This document shows positions 8,446-18,029 of a stretch of DNA of 64,000 nt, in pieces. Numbering within the stretch: position 1 is the first letter of the stretch; each line of letters begins with the position of its first letter. A program made the position numbers and the translations under genes. This DNA comes from Lonicera japonica. Its lineage: Eukaryota; Streptophyta; Magnoliopsida; Dipsacales; Caprifoliaceae. The notes beneath the pieces were generated by a model, which did no database searches, was not told the origin of the DNA, and saw only the letters and a list, made by a program, of their open reading frames with translations. Location: the NCBI GenBank assembly GCA_021464415.1, contig CM038468.1, forward strand, positions 35,514,969 through 35,578,968, read 5' to 3'.

Positions 8446-10539
8446 AGTTATAGGGATTTACCTTTTTTGAAAAAAGGAATGATCTCCTCCCCTAAATATA
8501 AGAATCATCTTACATATGACTTCATATATGCCTATTAATATTAATTAGAATTTGAAAATTAGAGATATTTACCATTGTAAGTCACATTTAATAGCAAAAG
8601 TTTAAAAAAGGAAGTAGTAGTGGAATTAGTAGCTTCAAAAGGCCAAAAGTAGTAAATACTACAATTTCAATTGTTTTAGATATACCGAAAAAGTTTGAAA
8701 AAGGAAGTAATAGTGGAATTAGTAGCTTCAAAAGGCCAAAAGTAGTGTTGACTAAGTTTAATGATGAAAATCCAAATGAATGGATAAAAAATATTCAAGA
8801 TATTAACATCGGAACCATTTGTTGAGGAACTTGTGAACATTACACTAATGAAGAGCATAAAAATGTGGAAGGGGAATTTAGTAAATTATAGCAAACCACT
8901 ATTGTCAAAGCTTATCTAGAACAATTTGAGGCATTTAAGGCTTTTGTTTTAGCCAAGCACAAGGGGTTAAATGAACAATTCTTTGTCTCACTTTAGTCCA
9001 AAAAGTTCAAAAATGCATAAATTCATACATGAAGTTTTATCTGTGTCTCACTTTCCCCCATTTTTGGACGGACCATCTAAAAAGCTAACAGAATTAGTCA
9101 TGTGCAAGGCACATTAGGGAGTTATTTACAAAAATCACCCTAAAGTTATAGGGATTTGCCTTTTTTGAAAAAAATGAATGATCGCCTCCCCTAAATATAA
9201 GAATCATCTTACATATGACTTCATATATGCTATTAATATTAATTAGAATTTGAAAAATAGAGATATTTACCATTGTAAGTCACATTTAATAGCAAAAGTT
9301 TAAAAAAGGAAGTAGTAGTGGAATTAGTAGCTTCAAAAGGCCAAAAGTAGTAAATGCTACAATTCCAATTGTTTTAGATATACCGAAAAAGTTTGAAAAA
9401 TGAAGTAGTAGTGGAATTAGTAGCTTCAAAAGGCCAAAAGTAGTGTTGACTAAGTTTAATGGTGAAAATCCAAGTGAATGGATAAAAAATATTCAAGATA
9501 TTAACATGGGAACCATTTGTTGAGGAACTTTGTGAACATTACACTAATGAAGGACATGAAAATGTGGAAGGGGAATTTAGTAAATTATAGCAAACCACTA
9601 TTGTCAAAGCTTATCTAGAACAATTTGAGGCATTTAAGGCTTTGGTTTTAGCCAAGGACAAGGGTTTAAATGAACAGTTCTTTGTCTCACTTTAGTCCAC
9701 AAAGTTCCAAAATGCATAAATTCATACATGAAGTTTTACCTGTGTCTCACTTTCCCCCATTTTTGGATGGACCATCTAAAAAGCTGACGGAATTAGTCAT
9801 GTGCAAGTCACATTAGTGATTTATTTACAAAAATCACCCTAAAGTTATAGGGATTTGCCTTTTTTGAAAAAAAGGAATGATTGCCTCCCTTTAATATAAA
9901 AATCACCTTATATATGACTTCATACATGCTATTAATATTAATTAGAACTTGAAAAATAGAGATATTTACCATTGTAAGTCACATTTAATAGCAAAAGTTT
10001 AAAAAAGGAAGTAGTAGTGGAATTAGTGGCTTCAAAAGGCCAAAGGTAGTAAATACTACAATTCCAATTGTTTTAGATATACCGAAAAAGTTTGAAAAAT
10101 GAAGTAGTAATGGAATTAGTAGCTTCAAAAGGCCAAAAGTAGTGTTGACTAAGTTTAATGGTGAAAATCCAATAGAATGGATAAAAAATATTCAAGATAT
10201 TAACATGGGAACCATTTATTAAGGAACTTTGTGAACATTACACTAATGAAGGGCATGAATATGTGGAAGGGGAATAGTAAATTACAATAAACCACTATTG
10301 TCAAAGCTTATCGAGAACAATTTGAAGTACTTAGGGCTTTTGTTTTAGCCAAGCACAAGGGGTTAAATGAACAATTATTTGTCTCAGTTTGGTCCACAAA
10401 GTTAAAAAATGCATACGTTTATACATGAAGTTTAACTTGTGTCTCATTTTTCTCCATTTTTGGACGGACCATCTAAAAAGATGACGGAATTAGTCATGTG
10501 CAAGGCACATGAGGGAGTTACTTACAAAAATCACCCTAA
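8446..10539 (+). repeat. Three tandem ~698-bp units containing gypsy gag fragments
   Basis: Units start with agttatagggattt near 8446, 9144 and 9843, and the third ends near 10539, giving periods of 698, 699 and ~697 bp. Each unit contains two short copies of a gtagtggaattagtagcttc block ~100 bp apart. A gag-like stretch follows (reading VVLTKFNGENPSEWI in one frame, then a FEAFKAL-like block). Each unit ends with a piece of the tcactttagtccacaaagtt dispersed repeat. All copies have stops and frameshifts. The tandem array sits where the gag gene of the downstream gypsy element should begin, so amplification happened within the element. Confidence 0.85.
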
Positions 10540-10985
10540 AGTTTACCTCTTGTTTCACTTTGGTCCACGAAGTTTAAAAATGCATAAGTTCATTCATGAA
10601 GTTTCACCCAAGTCTTATTTTTCCCTATTTTTGGACGAACTGTATAAAAAGATGATAGAATGGAGTTAATTGAAGGGGAGAAAATTTGGGAAGAAGAAGA
10701 AAGGAAAGAAAATGGAGTTAGAACAGTATGTCTTGCATTTTTGAACTTCTGCATTTTTGAACTTCGTGGACCAAAGTGAGACAAAAGGTAAACTTTAAGG
10801 TGATTTTGTAAATAACTCCCACATATGTCTTGCGCTTGACTAATTCCGTCAGCTTTTTAGACGGTTCGTCCAAAAATGGGAGAAAGTGAGACGCACGTGA
10901 AACTTCATATATGAACTTATGCATTTTTGAACTTCGATAACCAAAGTGAGACAAGAGGTAAACTTTATGGGTGATTTTTGTAAAT
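10381..10985. repeat. Fold-back repeat (tttggtccac / gtggaccaaa family)
   Basis: The plus-strand repeat with tttggtccac-aagtt, ttttggacggaccatct and cacctaaagttta blocks (10381-10650) recurs in inverted order at about 10735-10985. It could form a large hairpin. The same repeat family terminates each 698-bp unit. It carries no coding region, and the superfamily is not assignable by eye. Confidence 0.65.
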
Positions 10986-11007
10986 AACTCATCATTTATT
11001 AAGTGGA

Positions 11008-11370
11008 TTGAAGGAAGGAATTAGGCATACTGTGCAAATGTTTTTTCCAAAAACTTTAAATCATGTTTACAATTTGGCCAAATTAAGAAAGGCCACATGG
11101 GAAAAAGAGAACAGGGGTAAGGGAGTGTTAAAAGTTATTAGTTCATTGTTAGGTTATGCTACTAACGAGAACTCATTTTCAAATTTCTTTAAAAGAATTT
11201 TAGAGAACCCTTACATTTAAAATGTTGGAAACCATCCTATAATTAAGAATTACCTTACCTATTAAAAAGCTTAATGCAGCAAAAATGCAGGTAAGAAGGG
11301 AGAAGGGATTGTGCTACTATTGTGATGAGGTGTTCCTGACCATAAGTGCATGAAAAAATTGTTAAATATT
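11008..11370 (+). pseudogene. Gypsy gag C-terminal part with zinc knuckle
   Basis: The 70-residue open stretch 11008-11220 contains the block RHTVQMFFPKTLNHVYNLAK, a form of the gag motif found before the knuckle in plant gypsy elements. After stops, REKGLCYYCDE appears near 11300-11330 and DHKCMKK follows in another frame. Together these represent a C-x2-C...H-x-C knuckle split by a frameshift. No functional product is expected. Confidence 0.65.
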
Positions 11371-11480
11371 TTGATGGGGGAGTAAGATAATGAACCCAAA
11401 TGAAATTTCTTTAACCAACTATATATGATGAAGGGGAGACAAGGGCAAAACTAACAATGAAAAAGTGAGTTAAAATTTCC

Positions 11481-11975
11481 TTGAATGTCTTCTCTAGTAT
11501 TGTTGACTTCCAAACATTGAAATTAAGGGATTGTACTAAGAAGAATAAGCCAATCACCATTTTAGTTGATTCTTGTAGCATACACAATTTTTTGGACCCT
11601 ACTACAGCTAAACATATGGGGTGCAAGGTCACACCTACTGATCCATTATGGGCAACTGATTCTAATGGGACAATGATGTGTACTATATGTGAAGATTTTA
11701 GTTGGGTGGTACGTGGCCAGAAGTTTTGTACATCAGTAAGGCTATTGGAAATTGGGGGTTGTGAAGTTATGTTGGGGGGGGTTAAGTGGCTTAAAAGTGT
11801 TAGTCCTTCTGAAATGGACCTTAACAAATTGAAGATGGATTTTGTGACGGTATGTAAAAGATTTACACTAAGGGGTATAGCTGAAATAGGAAAGATTAAA
11901 TTCATTAGTGCTAATAGGGTGTCTAATTGTGCAAAGGAAGTGGAGTGTGGGTTTATTGGCCAACTTTTTATGTGA
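11481..11975 (+). pseudogene. Gypsy aspartic protease region
   Basis: A 164-residue open frame with the retropepsin-like signature ITILVDSCSIHNFLD, in which the catalytic D-S/T-G has become D-S-C. Conserved features follow, such as the AKHMGC block and the downstream VMLGGVKWL region (normally LG-hydrophobic-WL). The loss of the active-site glycine suggests a dead protease even though the frame is open. It runs into the solo LTR inserted at 11993, and the RT follows at 12545. Confidence 0.75.
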
Positions 11976-12027
11976 TAGCTACACCAGCAAAGTGTCACAA
12001 CCCGCTCAATTTTGTCCAAGAAAACCA

Positions 12028-12223
12028 GAAAATTCCGGAATGTTACGGAGGCTTACGGAATTTTCTAGAACCTTATGGAATAATGGAGAAGAGCCTCCAA
12101 CCTTCTAGAGTATTCTAGAAGGATCTAGATGTAGAACTTTCTAAAATAGCCTAGTTGTAAATAATCTTGGTAGATTATTCTAGAGTATTCTAGTTAGAGA
12201 TATTTGTATAGAAAGTTCTGGAA
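12028..12223 (+). promoter_or_regulatory. Cluster of heat-shock elements in the solo LTR
   Basis: Perfect three-unit elements of the form GAAnnTTCnnGAA occur at 12028-12040, 12058-12070 and 12211-12223, the last directly against a TATAAAT box. A four-unit run with one mismatch lies at 12103-12120, a two-unit GAAnnTTC at 12134-12141, and a degenerate run at 12178-12190. Such arrays bind trimeric heat-shock factors. In Arabidopsis the copia family ONSEN/ATCOPIA78 uses similar LTR elements bound by HsfA2. Function here is inferred from sequence only. Confidence 0.75.
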
Positions 12224-12230
12224 TATAAAT
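12224..12230 (+). promoter_or_regulatory. TATA-like box in the solo LTR
   Basis: TATAAAT follows directly after the perfect heat-shock element at 12211-12223. A second candidate, CTTATAAGTA, lies at 12281-12290, which leaves the real core promoter undecided. Confidence 0.5.
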
Positions 12231-12544
12231 CTAGACCATTGGATTGGTTTGATCTTAACCGTCCATTCGGGAAGGCCTCACTTATAAGTAGGTGGAGGGT
12301 TCATTTGTGTGGAAGCATAGAGAGTGAGTTGTATTCTAAGCATTGTAAAGTGTTCTTGAGTAATATAAAGTTTCCTTTATAAACTCTTGTATTCTATCTT
12401 GCTTAAGTTTCATTCGGTACATTCGTTATTCTAAAGCCATTGTGGGAAGGCTGACTTAGTCCGTGAGGACGGAAGTTTGAAAGCACTAAGTGCCGCACGT
12501 GTCTTGAAGAGGTTCAAGCCCGTGACAAGAGGCTTATGAATTAC

Positions 12545-13110
12545 AAATGGTTTTGGACAACTTTGCTCCAGTTTTTACTAACATAAAAGGTTTACCTCCT
12601 ATAAGTAGGTAGAACCATAAGATTCCTTTGAAGCATGTCAATGATTCACTTGATGTCAGGCCTTATAAGTGCCCTCGTATCTAAAAGGAATAAATAAAGA
12701 AGCAAGCGTCTGAAATGCTCAGCTTTGGCATTATCAGGCCTAGTACCAATCCCTTTGCTTCTCTAGTCAAGAAGAAGGATAGTTGTTGGATACCATGTGT
12801 GGGTTGCAGGGAATTAAATGCTCTCACAATTTAAGATAACTTTCTTATTCCTATTGTGGATGAATTTTAGATGAGTTACATTGTTCTTGTATATTTTTAA
12901 AATTGGATTTAAGGTCGAGATACGATCAAATTAGAGTACACCCTAGTGATGTTCCTAAAACAACTTTTAGAGCACATTATGGTCATTTTAAATTTCTAAT
13001 AATGCCGTTTGGCCTCAATGATACACCTACCATTTTCCAAAGCCCGGTGAATGAAGTGTTTACCCATTATCTTAAGAAGTTCATACTTATATTTTTTATG
13101 ATATAATTGT
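12545..13110 (+). pseudogene. Gypsy reverse transcriptase remnant
   Basis: Recognisable blocks in order are a VLDNFAPVF-like entry, IPLKHV, FGIIRPSTNPFASLVKKKD, CRELNALT and, in the open stretch 12903-13106, the DLRSRYDQIRV and MPFGLNDTPTIFQ motifs. The YIDD-type catalytic motif that should follow near 13080 is lost (frameshifted, with ILIFF left). Many in-frame stops are present. It is a fossil of the Ty3/gypsy RT. Confidence 0.75.
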
Positions 13111-13289
13111 ATATAGTTCTTCCTTATAGCAACATGTTCGACGTCTTCAAAATGCATTATCAGTACTTCAACAACACCAATTACATGCTAAATGGTCCAA
13201 ATGTGTTTTTGGACAGAAGAAAATGAAGTGTTTGGACCATATTATCTCGGGTGAAGGGGTGGCTGCAAATCTAAATAAGCATTCCTTAT

Positions 13290-13510
13290 TAGTAAGCAAT
13301 GTTTTTCTACTTATGAAAATGAGTTGTGGGCATTGATTTATGCAATCAATAAATGGAGGGCTTATCTACTGGGCCATAATTTGATTAATTTCACTCTCAA
13401 AACTAACCATCAGAGTTTAAAGTATTTGGTGGAGTAAAGAGTTACTACCTTATTGCAACATAATTGGTTATCAAGGCTATTTGGCTATTATTATGAAATT
13501 GTATACAAAA
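13290..13510 (+). pseudogene. Gypsy RNase H remnant
   Basis: Readable blocks are FSTYENELWALIYAINKWR and, after a short gap, a FTLKTNHQSLKYL stretch. These are the two best-conserved parts of the gypsy RNase H. One in-frame stop follows in the second block. The region between RT and this piece is shortened. Confidence 0.7.
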
Positions 13511-13689
13511 AATGAGCAGAGAATAAAATTTACAAATGGGCTTTCCAGGGTTCTTGAAGATAAGGGTCATTATTTTACCATAGTTCAAGTACAATCTACA
13601 TGGGTGGCGGAGTTACATAGTATTTGGGAACGTGATACTCAAGCTACAAGTCTTATTACTTTGTTGATTATAGATCCTAGTAGCCTACC

Positions 13690-14301
13690 CAATTGCTGCT
13701 ATCAAAATTAGTTGTTGAGGTATCAAGGTAAGCTTTGTGTGGGTAGTAATAGGGTTTTGAGAAGTAAAATACTCTAAGAAATGCATGGTACAAGGGAAGG
13801 TGCACATTCTGGAGCTAGGGCTACTTTTAAAATGGTAGAGAAGTACTTCTATTAGCCTGGACTGATTGGTGAAGTGACTAAATTGGTGGTTAAATGTGCC
13901 ATTTTCCCGAAATGTAAGGGTGAGCATGTTCATTCTAATGGGTTGTTGCATCCATTACCTATTCCCAATTCTCTGCTGCTAATGTGGCTCAATTGTTCTT
14001 TGAGAATATTTTAAAGTATCACGGCCTTCCTAAAACCATAGTAAGTGTTAGGGATCCTATTTTTCTGAGCCAATTTTGGGTGCAGCTCTATAAGCTTTTG
14101 GGCACTACATTGTTGCGCAGTTCTACTTATGATCCTCAAACAGATGGGCAGACTGAAAGAGTGAATCAGTATGTGGAAAATTACTTAAGGCGTATAACTG
14201 GTTCAAAGCCAACAAAGTGGTTAAACTGGATTCATTTAGCTCGGTGGTGGTATGATACTAATTACCATACAGCCCTCAAGATGACTCATTTTGAGGCTTG
14301 A
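13690..14301 (+). pseudogene. Gypsy integrase remnant with internal deletion
   Basis: The zinc-binding N-terminal part is visible near 13790-13930 (GAHSGARATFKMVEKYFY and the VKCAIFPKCK cysteine pair). The sequence then jumps to the second half of the core in the open frame 13984-14301, with HGLPKTIVSVRDPIF (second catalytic Asp) and TDGQTERVNQ (catalytic Glu). The block that should carry the first Asp is missing, which indicates a deletion near 13970-13985. Confidence 0.75.
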
Positions 14302-14589
14302 CAAAGCTATAAACCATGTACTGACCATTCCCTCAATTAGCTAATGATTGATCTACTAAAGTTAAATGTTTCATTAAAGAAAGAGCTGATGTTCTTTCCA
14401 TTATTAAAGAGCATTTCGGCTCAAACGCAATCACGTATAAAGTTTTTTTGCTGACAAAAATAAGTTTGACTGTGAATTTAAAGAAAGAGAGTGGGTGTAC
14501 CTAAGGTTGTAGCCCTATAGACAAGTCACTGTGGCTAATGTATAAATTTGAGTCTTGTACACATGCAATTTCTCATGTTTCTTAATTAA

Positions 14590-14810
14590 AGAAGCAAGTG
14601 GGTACATAAGGAGGTACCTGATTGAACCAGTTTTGCCGCATGTGGGATCCGATGAGCAATTTTTGGTATAACTTATTGCTGTGTTGGATCATAGTGTGCT
14701 TAGACAAAATGATGCTCCTTTGGCTCAATGGTTAGTCCAGTGGTCTCATGCCTATCCTAGTGAAGCAACGTGGGAAAATTACCCAGTTCTTCATGCCTAA
14801 TTTCCTAATT
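14590..14810 (+). pseudogene. Chromodomain-like C-terminus of the gypsy integrase
   Basis: The frame near 14700-14790 reads RQNDAPLAQWLVQW and then SEATWENYPVL. It resembles the plant chromovirus terminal block (LVQW...ATWE...). This block is the basis for calling the element a chromovirus. A few stops surround it. Confidence 0.65.
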
Positions 14811-14949
14811 TATGTACTTAAGGGATGAAGGAGAAAAGTGGTTATAACCACCGTGCAAGTAGTAAGAAGGGCCTTAACCATTGTATAAAAGAGATGTATT
14901 GTTAGCTAATTATTTTGATCATTCTAGCCAGTTCAATAATAAAATTAGT

Positions 14950-14954
<5 letters not shown>

Positions 14955-15010
<56 letters not shown>
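14955..15010. repeat. (TC)n microsatellite
   Basis: About 28 uninterrupted TC dinucleotides. The plus-strand frame across it (14881-15063) is only repeat translation. A smaller TTC run lies near 15179-15200. Confidence 0.97.
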
Positions 15011-15014
<4 letters not shown>

Positions 15015-15278
15015 CCTCCTATCTAACACTTCATTTCTCCAAAATCAGGCTTCCATAGTCTGACTGGAACTTGTTATTTACTAATTTATTTCCTAGGTAC
15101 ACGCGACTTCTTCTTCTTTATTTATTTATTTTCTTGGTTACATGTTATCATTAGTCGAAAGTCATTGTGAATTAAGTATCTTCTTCTTCTTCTTCTTCTT
15201 AGTTAATTACATGTTATCATCGATCAGTTGAAAGTCAATGTGAATTGAGTTAACTTATGTATTTTTGTAAAACAATTA

Positions 15279-15592
15279 GGGTCCATTCAGTAACATTTTC
15301 GGAGAATGTTTTTTAAGAATATTTTCAACAAATGAAAACGAGAAAATAAATTTTCCGAGAACAAAAATAGTGAAAACATTTTCCGATAATGAAAACAGTG
15401 AAAAGGAATATTGCAAGAGTGAGAATGGAGAAAACGTCATTTTGGCGTTTTTGCGTTTTACGCTTTAAGCATGAATTTATTCTCCGAAAATATTTTCCGT
15501 GTTTTTGTCAACATCCCGCCGGACGCATTTTTTATCCATTTTTTAACTCAAAAAACAAAAACGGGCCTCTAAAAACGCTACCGAACGGACTC
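15279..15592. mobile_element. Tourist-like (PIF/Harbinger) MITE
   Basis: The ends gggtccattcagtaac and gctaccgaacggactc are inverted matches, and the element is flanked by TTA on both sides (15276-15278 and 15593-15595). A GGG/GAGTCC terminus with a TTA duplication is typical of Tourist MITEs. Total 314 bp. The plus-strand frame 15389-15697 that crosses it is not a gene. Confidence 0.8.
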
Positions 15593-16770
15593 TTAATGAA
15601 TAGGAGCTTACACCCTCCTTTGTTAAAAAAAGGCCTTGTGATTAGTGTAGTCAGGAATTTGTCTAAGGGTTGGCAAAGTTCAAAGCAATATATATAAAGC
15701 CATAAAATTTTAACGCAAACATAATATTATTAATAATAATACTTCATACAACTCAAATACCAAAAGTGAATATTACTACAAATTACAATAACATCATATA
15801 GGATTTTACATTTCGAGAGGATTGAATTTTGGGTTGAGAACAAGTTTATTCATCAACTCTTTCCCCTTTATCAAGAATTTGTCCATTAACACTGTTTCGA
15901 ATAAAATACAAAAAATAATTAACTAAGGCTCTTCCTATTTAGGGCTAATTAAAATCAGGAGTTTAGACCTAAATAATCTAAAATTATACAAATAAACAAT
16001 AATAAAGAAATACACATAATATTGTGCGATTAATCAAGAATATAAATAATATCATATTAATATGCAATTAATCAAGATGATGGATTTACCGTGGCATTTG
16101 CGCTGAGGCAGTGGCAAGACTGCGGGTGCTGGAGTTGGATTGTCAGTGGTGGGTGCGGTGGGCCGTGTGAAGAAGAACAAAGGAAAAAGAAGAGGAAGAA
16201 ACATATATGAGAGTCAGAGAAAGTTTTTGGGGGGGAGGGGGGGGGGGGGATCGCTATGTTGATTTAAATTATTTTTAAAGTTTTAAATGGACCTTTACTT
16301 TTACACTTGGATATATTGAAGTATAAATTTAGGCACGTAATTCCCTGTATATCTTTTTTTATTTAAAAAATACCTCATGTGTAGTAAAAAAAAAGGAAAT
16401 GAAAATCAAGGACCCCTAATGCCACTGCTCCTAGCCGCATCTTAACAGTTAAAGCTTTTACACACATACACACACGTATATTTATATATTTATTATTCCG
16501 TCCCTCTAAAAAGGATAGTCCCATTTTTCTTTTCGAAATTGCCTCAAAGTTAATATAAAATCTCATTTACTTTCAGGGCAAAATCAATGTAAAAATCTCA
16601 TAATAGAAAAAATAAAAATAAGAAGTTATATTTATAACCATTGATCGTTAAAATGTTTTTTTAAATGTACAAAAGTCAAAGTTGAACAATCCTTTTGAGA
16701 ATGAGGGAGTATATTTTTTTTTATTCTTGTAAATCATGTGAAAACTAGTTCTTGCTAAGCATGGAAATAT
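15593..16770. other. Non-coding sequence
   Basis: No gene recognised. A G-rich run lies near 16229-16250. The minus-strand frame 16375-16566 has no domain. Confidence 0.55.
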
Positions 16771-17046
16771 TGTTGCCATGTTTTAGTTACTCGCAAATGC
16801 ACAAATCAATATGTAGTATAGTTAGGGTAAGTGCGAAGTCGAACTTAAGGAACTTGGAAGGATGAAACATATGTTTGTCACAACTCACTAATTTTAATTA
16901 ATTCATAATTATCTAAGAAATCTGGATTGATGTTGAATTAAATAAAAGCACAAAATAAATATAAAATAACACATTACTAGGGTTTCAAAGTCATATATTA
17001 ATATCATTTCCTAAGCATTTATGTGCGTAAATAATACTCTTATCTG

Positions 17047-17099
<53 letters not shown>

Positions 17100-18029
17100 T
17101 TAGTCTCTCGACTCTATTATTGAGGGAAAATAAAATCATTAAAGTCCACTTAAATTATAAATATTAATTGTAATTCTTCCACAACCATAGTTATGTATAA
17201 GATCAAATTAAACATACCTTATACATAATATCAACAAATCATAAAGTGAATTTAACCAAAAAAAAATGAGAATCCAATATTATTTTAATCAATTAAAACA
17301 AGTAACCAATAAAAAGAATTGTTTTAAGTATTGAAGCACTAAAATTATTAAATTATAATTGGCATAAATACATACAATAGAATTAATTAAATATACTTAT
17401 CGTAACTTTAATAAAAATTTACGCTAAAATGAAAAAAAAAAATAACACATAAAATTAAAATAAAACTTACTTAGCATTAATGAAATCAACAAAATAAGCC
17501 TACAAAAGATGAGTGTGCGGCTGCTATCCTTCTTAACTAATCGTATAAAATATAAATGGCTCTTAGGGTTTTGATTAATTAAATGGGCTTTGAGCCCCAC
17601 GTGGGTTAGTGCTGCCACTTAGGCTTAGTTTGGACTTGGAGGATGAGTGACTTGGACCAATGGGCTTGGGCCCATATTTGAGTGCGCTTCATTGAATTTT
17701 CGCTCTTTTAAGTTGTTAGATTTTGCGTTGCAATTTTATATTTCGAGATGGCTAAATTTGAAAATGTATTTACTGTAAAGTTGTAGATCTCAAAAAAAAA
17801 ATTCAAAATAAACTCAATCATCGCATAATTTGGAGTTATGAATAAGAATTTATGTATCTAAAAGTATTGAGCCACTTTGGGTATCCTTACCTGCTTTAAT
17901 TTCTCTATTTTTTTCAACATTCTCCAACTCTTTCTTAAAACCTAAGAGTCACTAAAAACTGCAACATTAATAATAATATGTGCTCTCCAAAATATAAATT
18001 GACAGCTAAATTATACAAATTTCTTAGCA
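16771..18029 (-). repeat. LTR copy A of a non-coding LTR element
   Basis: It starts TGTTGCCAT and ends TTAGCA. It aligns over its whole length with 19635-20857 and with the end part of 28409-29320, though clearly more diverged (I estimate roughly 75%). It contains an (AAT)n run at 17047-17100. The primer site next to copy B shows that the element reads on the minus strand, so this is its 3' LTR position. Confidence 0.65.
17047..17100. repeat. (TAA)n microsatellite
   Basis: About 18 TAA units inside LTR copy A, absent from the corresponding place in copy B (near 19910). It therefore expanded after the copies diverged. Confidence 0.95.

Larger units (their letters stand above)
11993..12527 (+). 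mobile_element. Solo LTR with heat-shock-element array
   Basis: The 535-bp block begins TGTCAC and ends GTGACA, a 6-bp inverted terminus typical of LTR ends. It lies between the protease and RT parts of the gypsy element, so it is a later insertion. It has two TATA-like boxes (12224-12230, 12281-12290) and a dense cluster of heat-shock elements upstream of them. No matching 5-bp target duplication is visible (CAAAG left, AGAGG right), so either it has decayed or the ends are slightly misplaced. The orientation is inferred from the TATA boxes. Confidence 0.7.
8560..14850 (+). mobile_element. Degenerate Ty3/gypsy chromovirus
   Basis: The order along the plus strand is gag fragments, zinc knuckle, protease, RT, RNase H, integrase and a chromodomain-like end. 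This is the gypsy order with integrase after RT. The C-terminal chromodomain and the CYYCDE-type knuckle suggest a chromovirus; the clade is not assigned. All domains are riddled with stops, the first catalytic part of the integrase core is missing, and a solo LTR (11993-12527) interrupts it between protease and RT. I could not identify its own LTRs. Confidence 0.8.

Noticed and set aside
12451..12475. Functional hammerhead ribozyme
   Set aside because: The catalytic core has an extra base and lacks the essential G, and no convincing stem III or cleavage triplet is visible. Kept only as a low-interest observation.
11988..12532. Target-site duplication for the 535-bp solo LTR
   Set aside because: CAAAG on the left and AGAGG on the right do not match; I did not shift the ends to force one.
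14881..15063. Ser/Leu repeat protein
   Set aside because: Pure translation of the (TC)n microsatellite.
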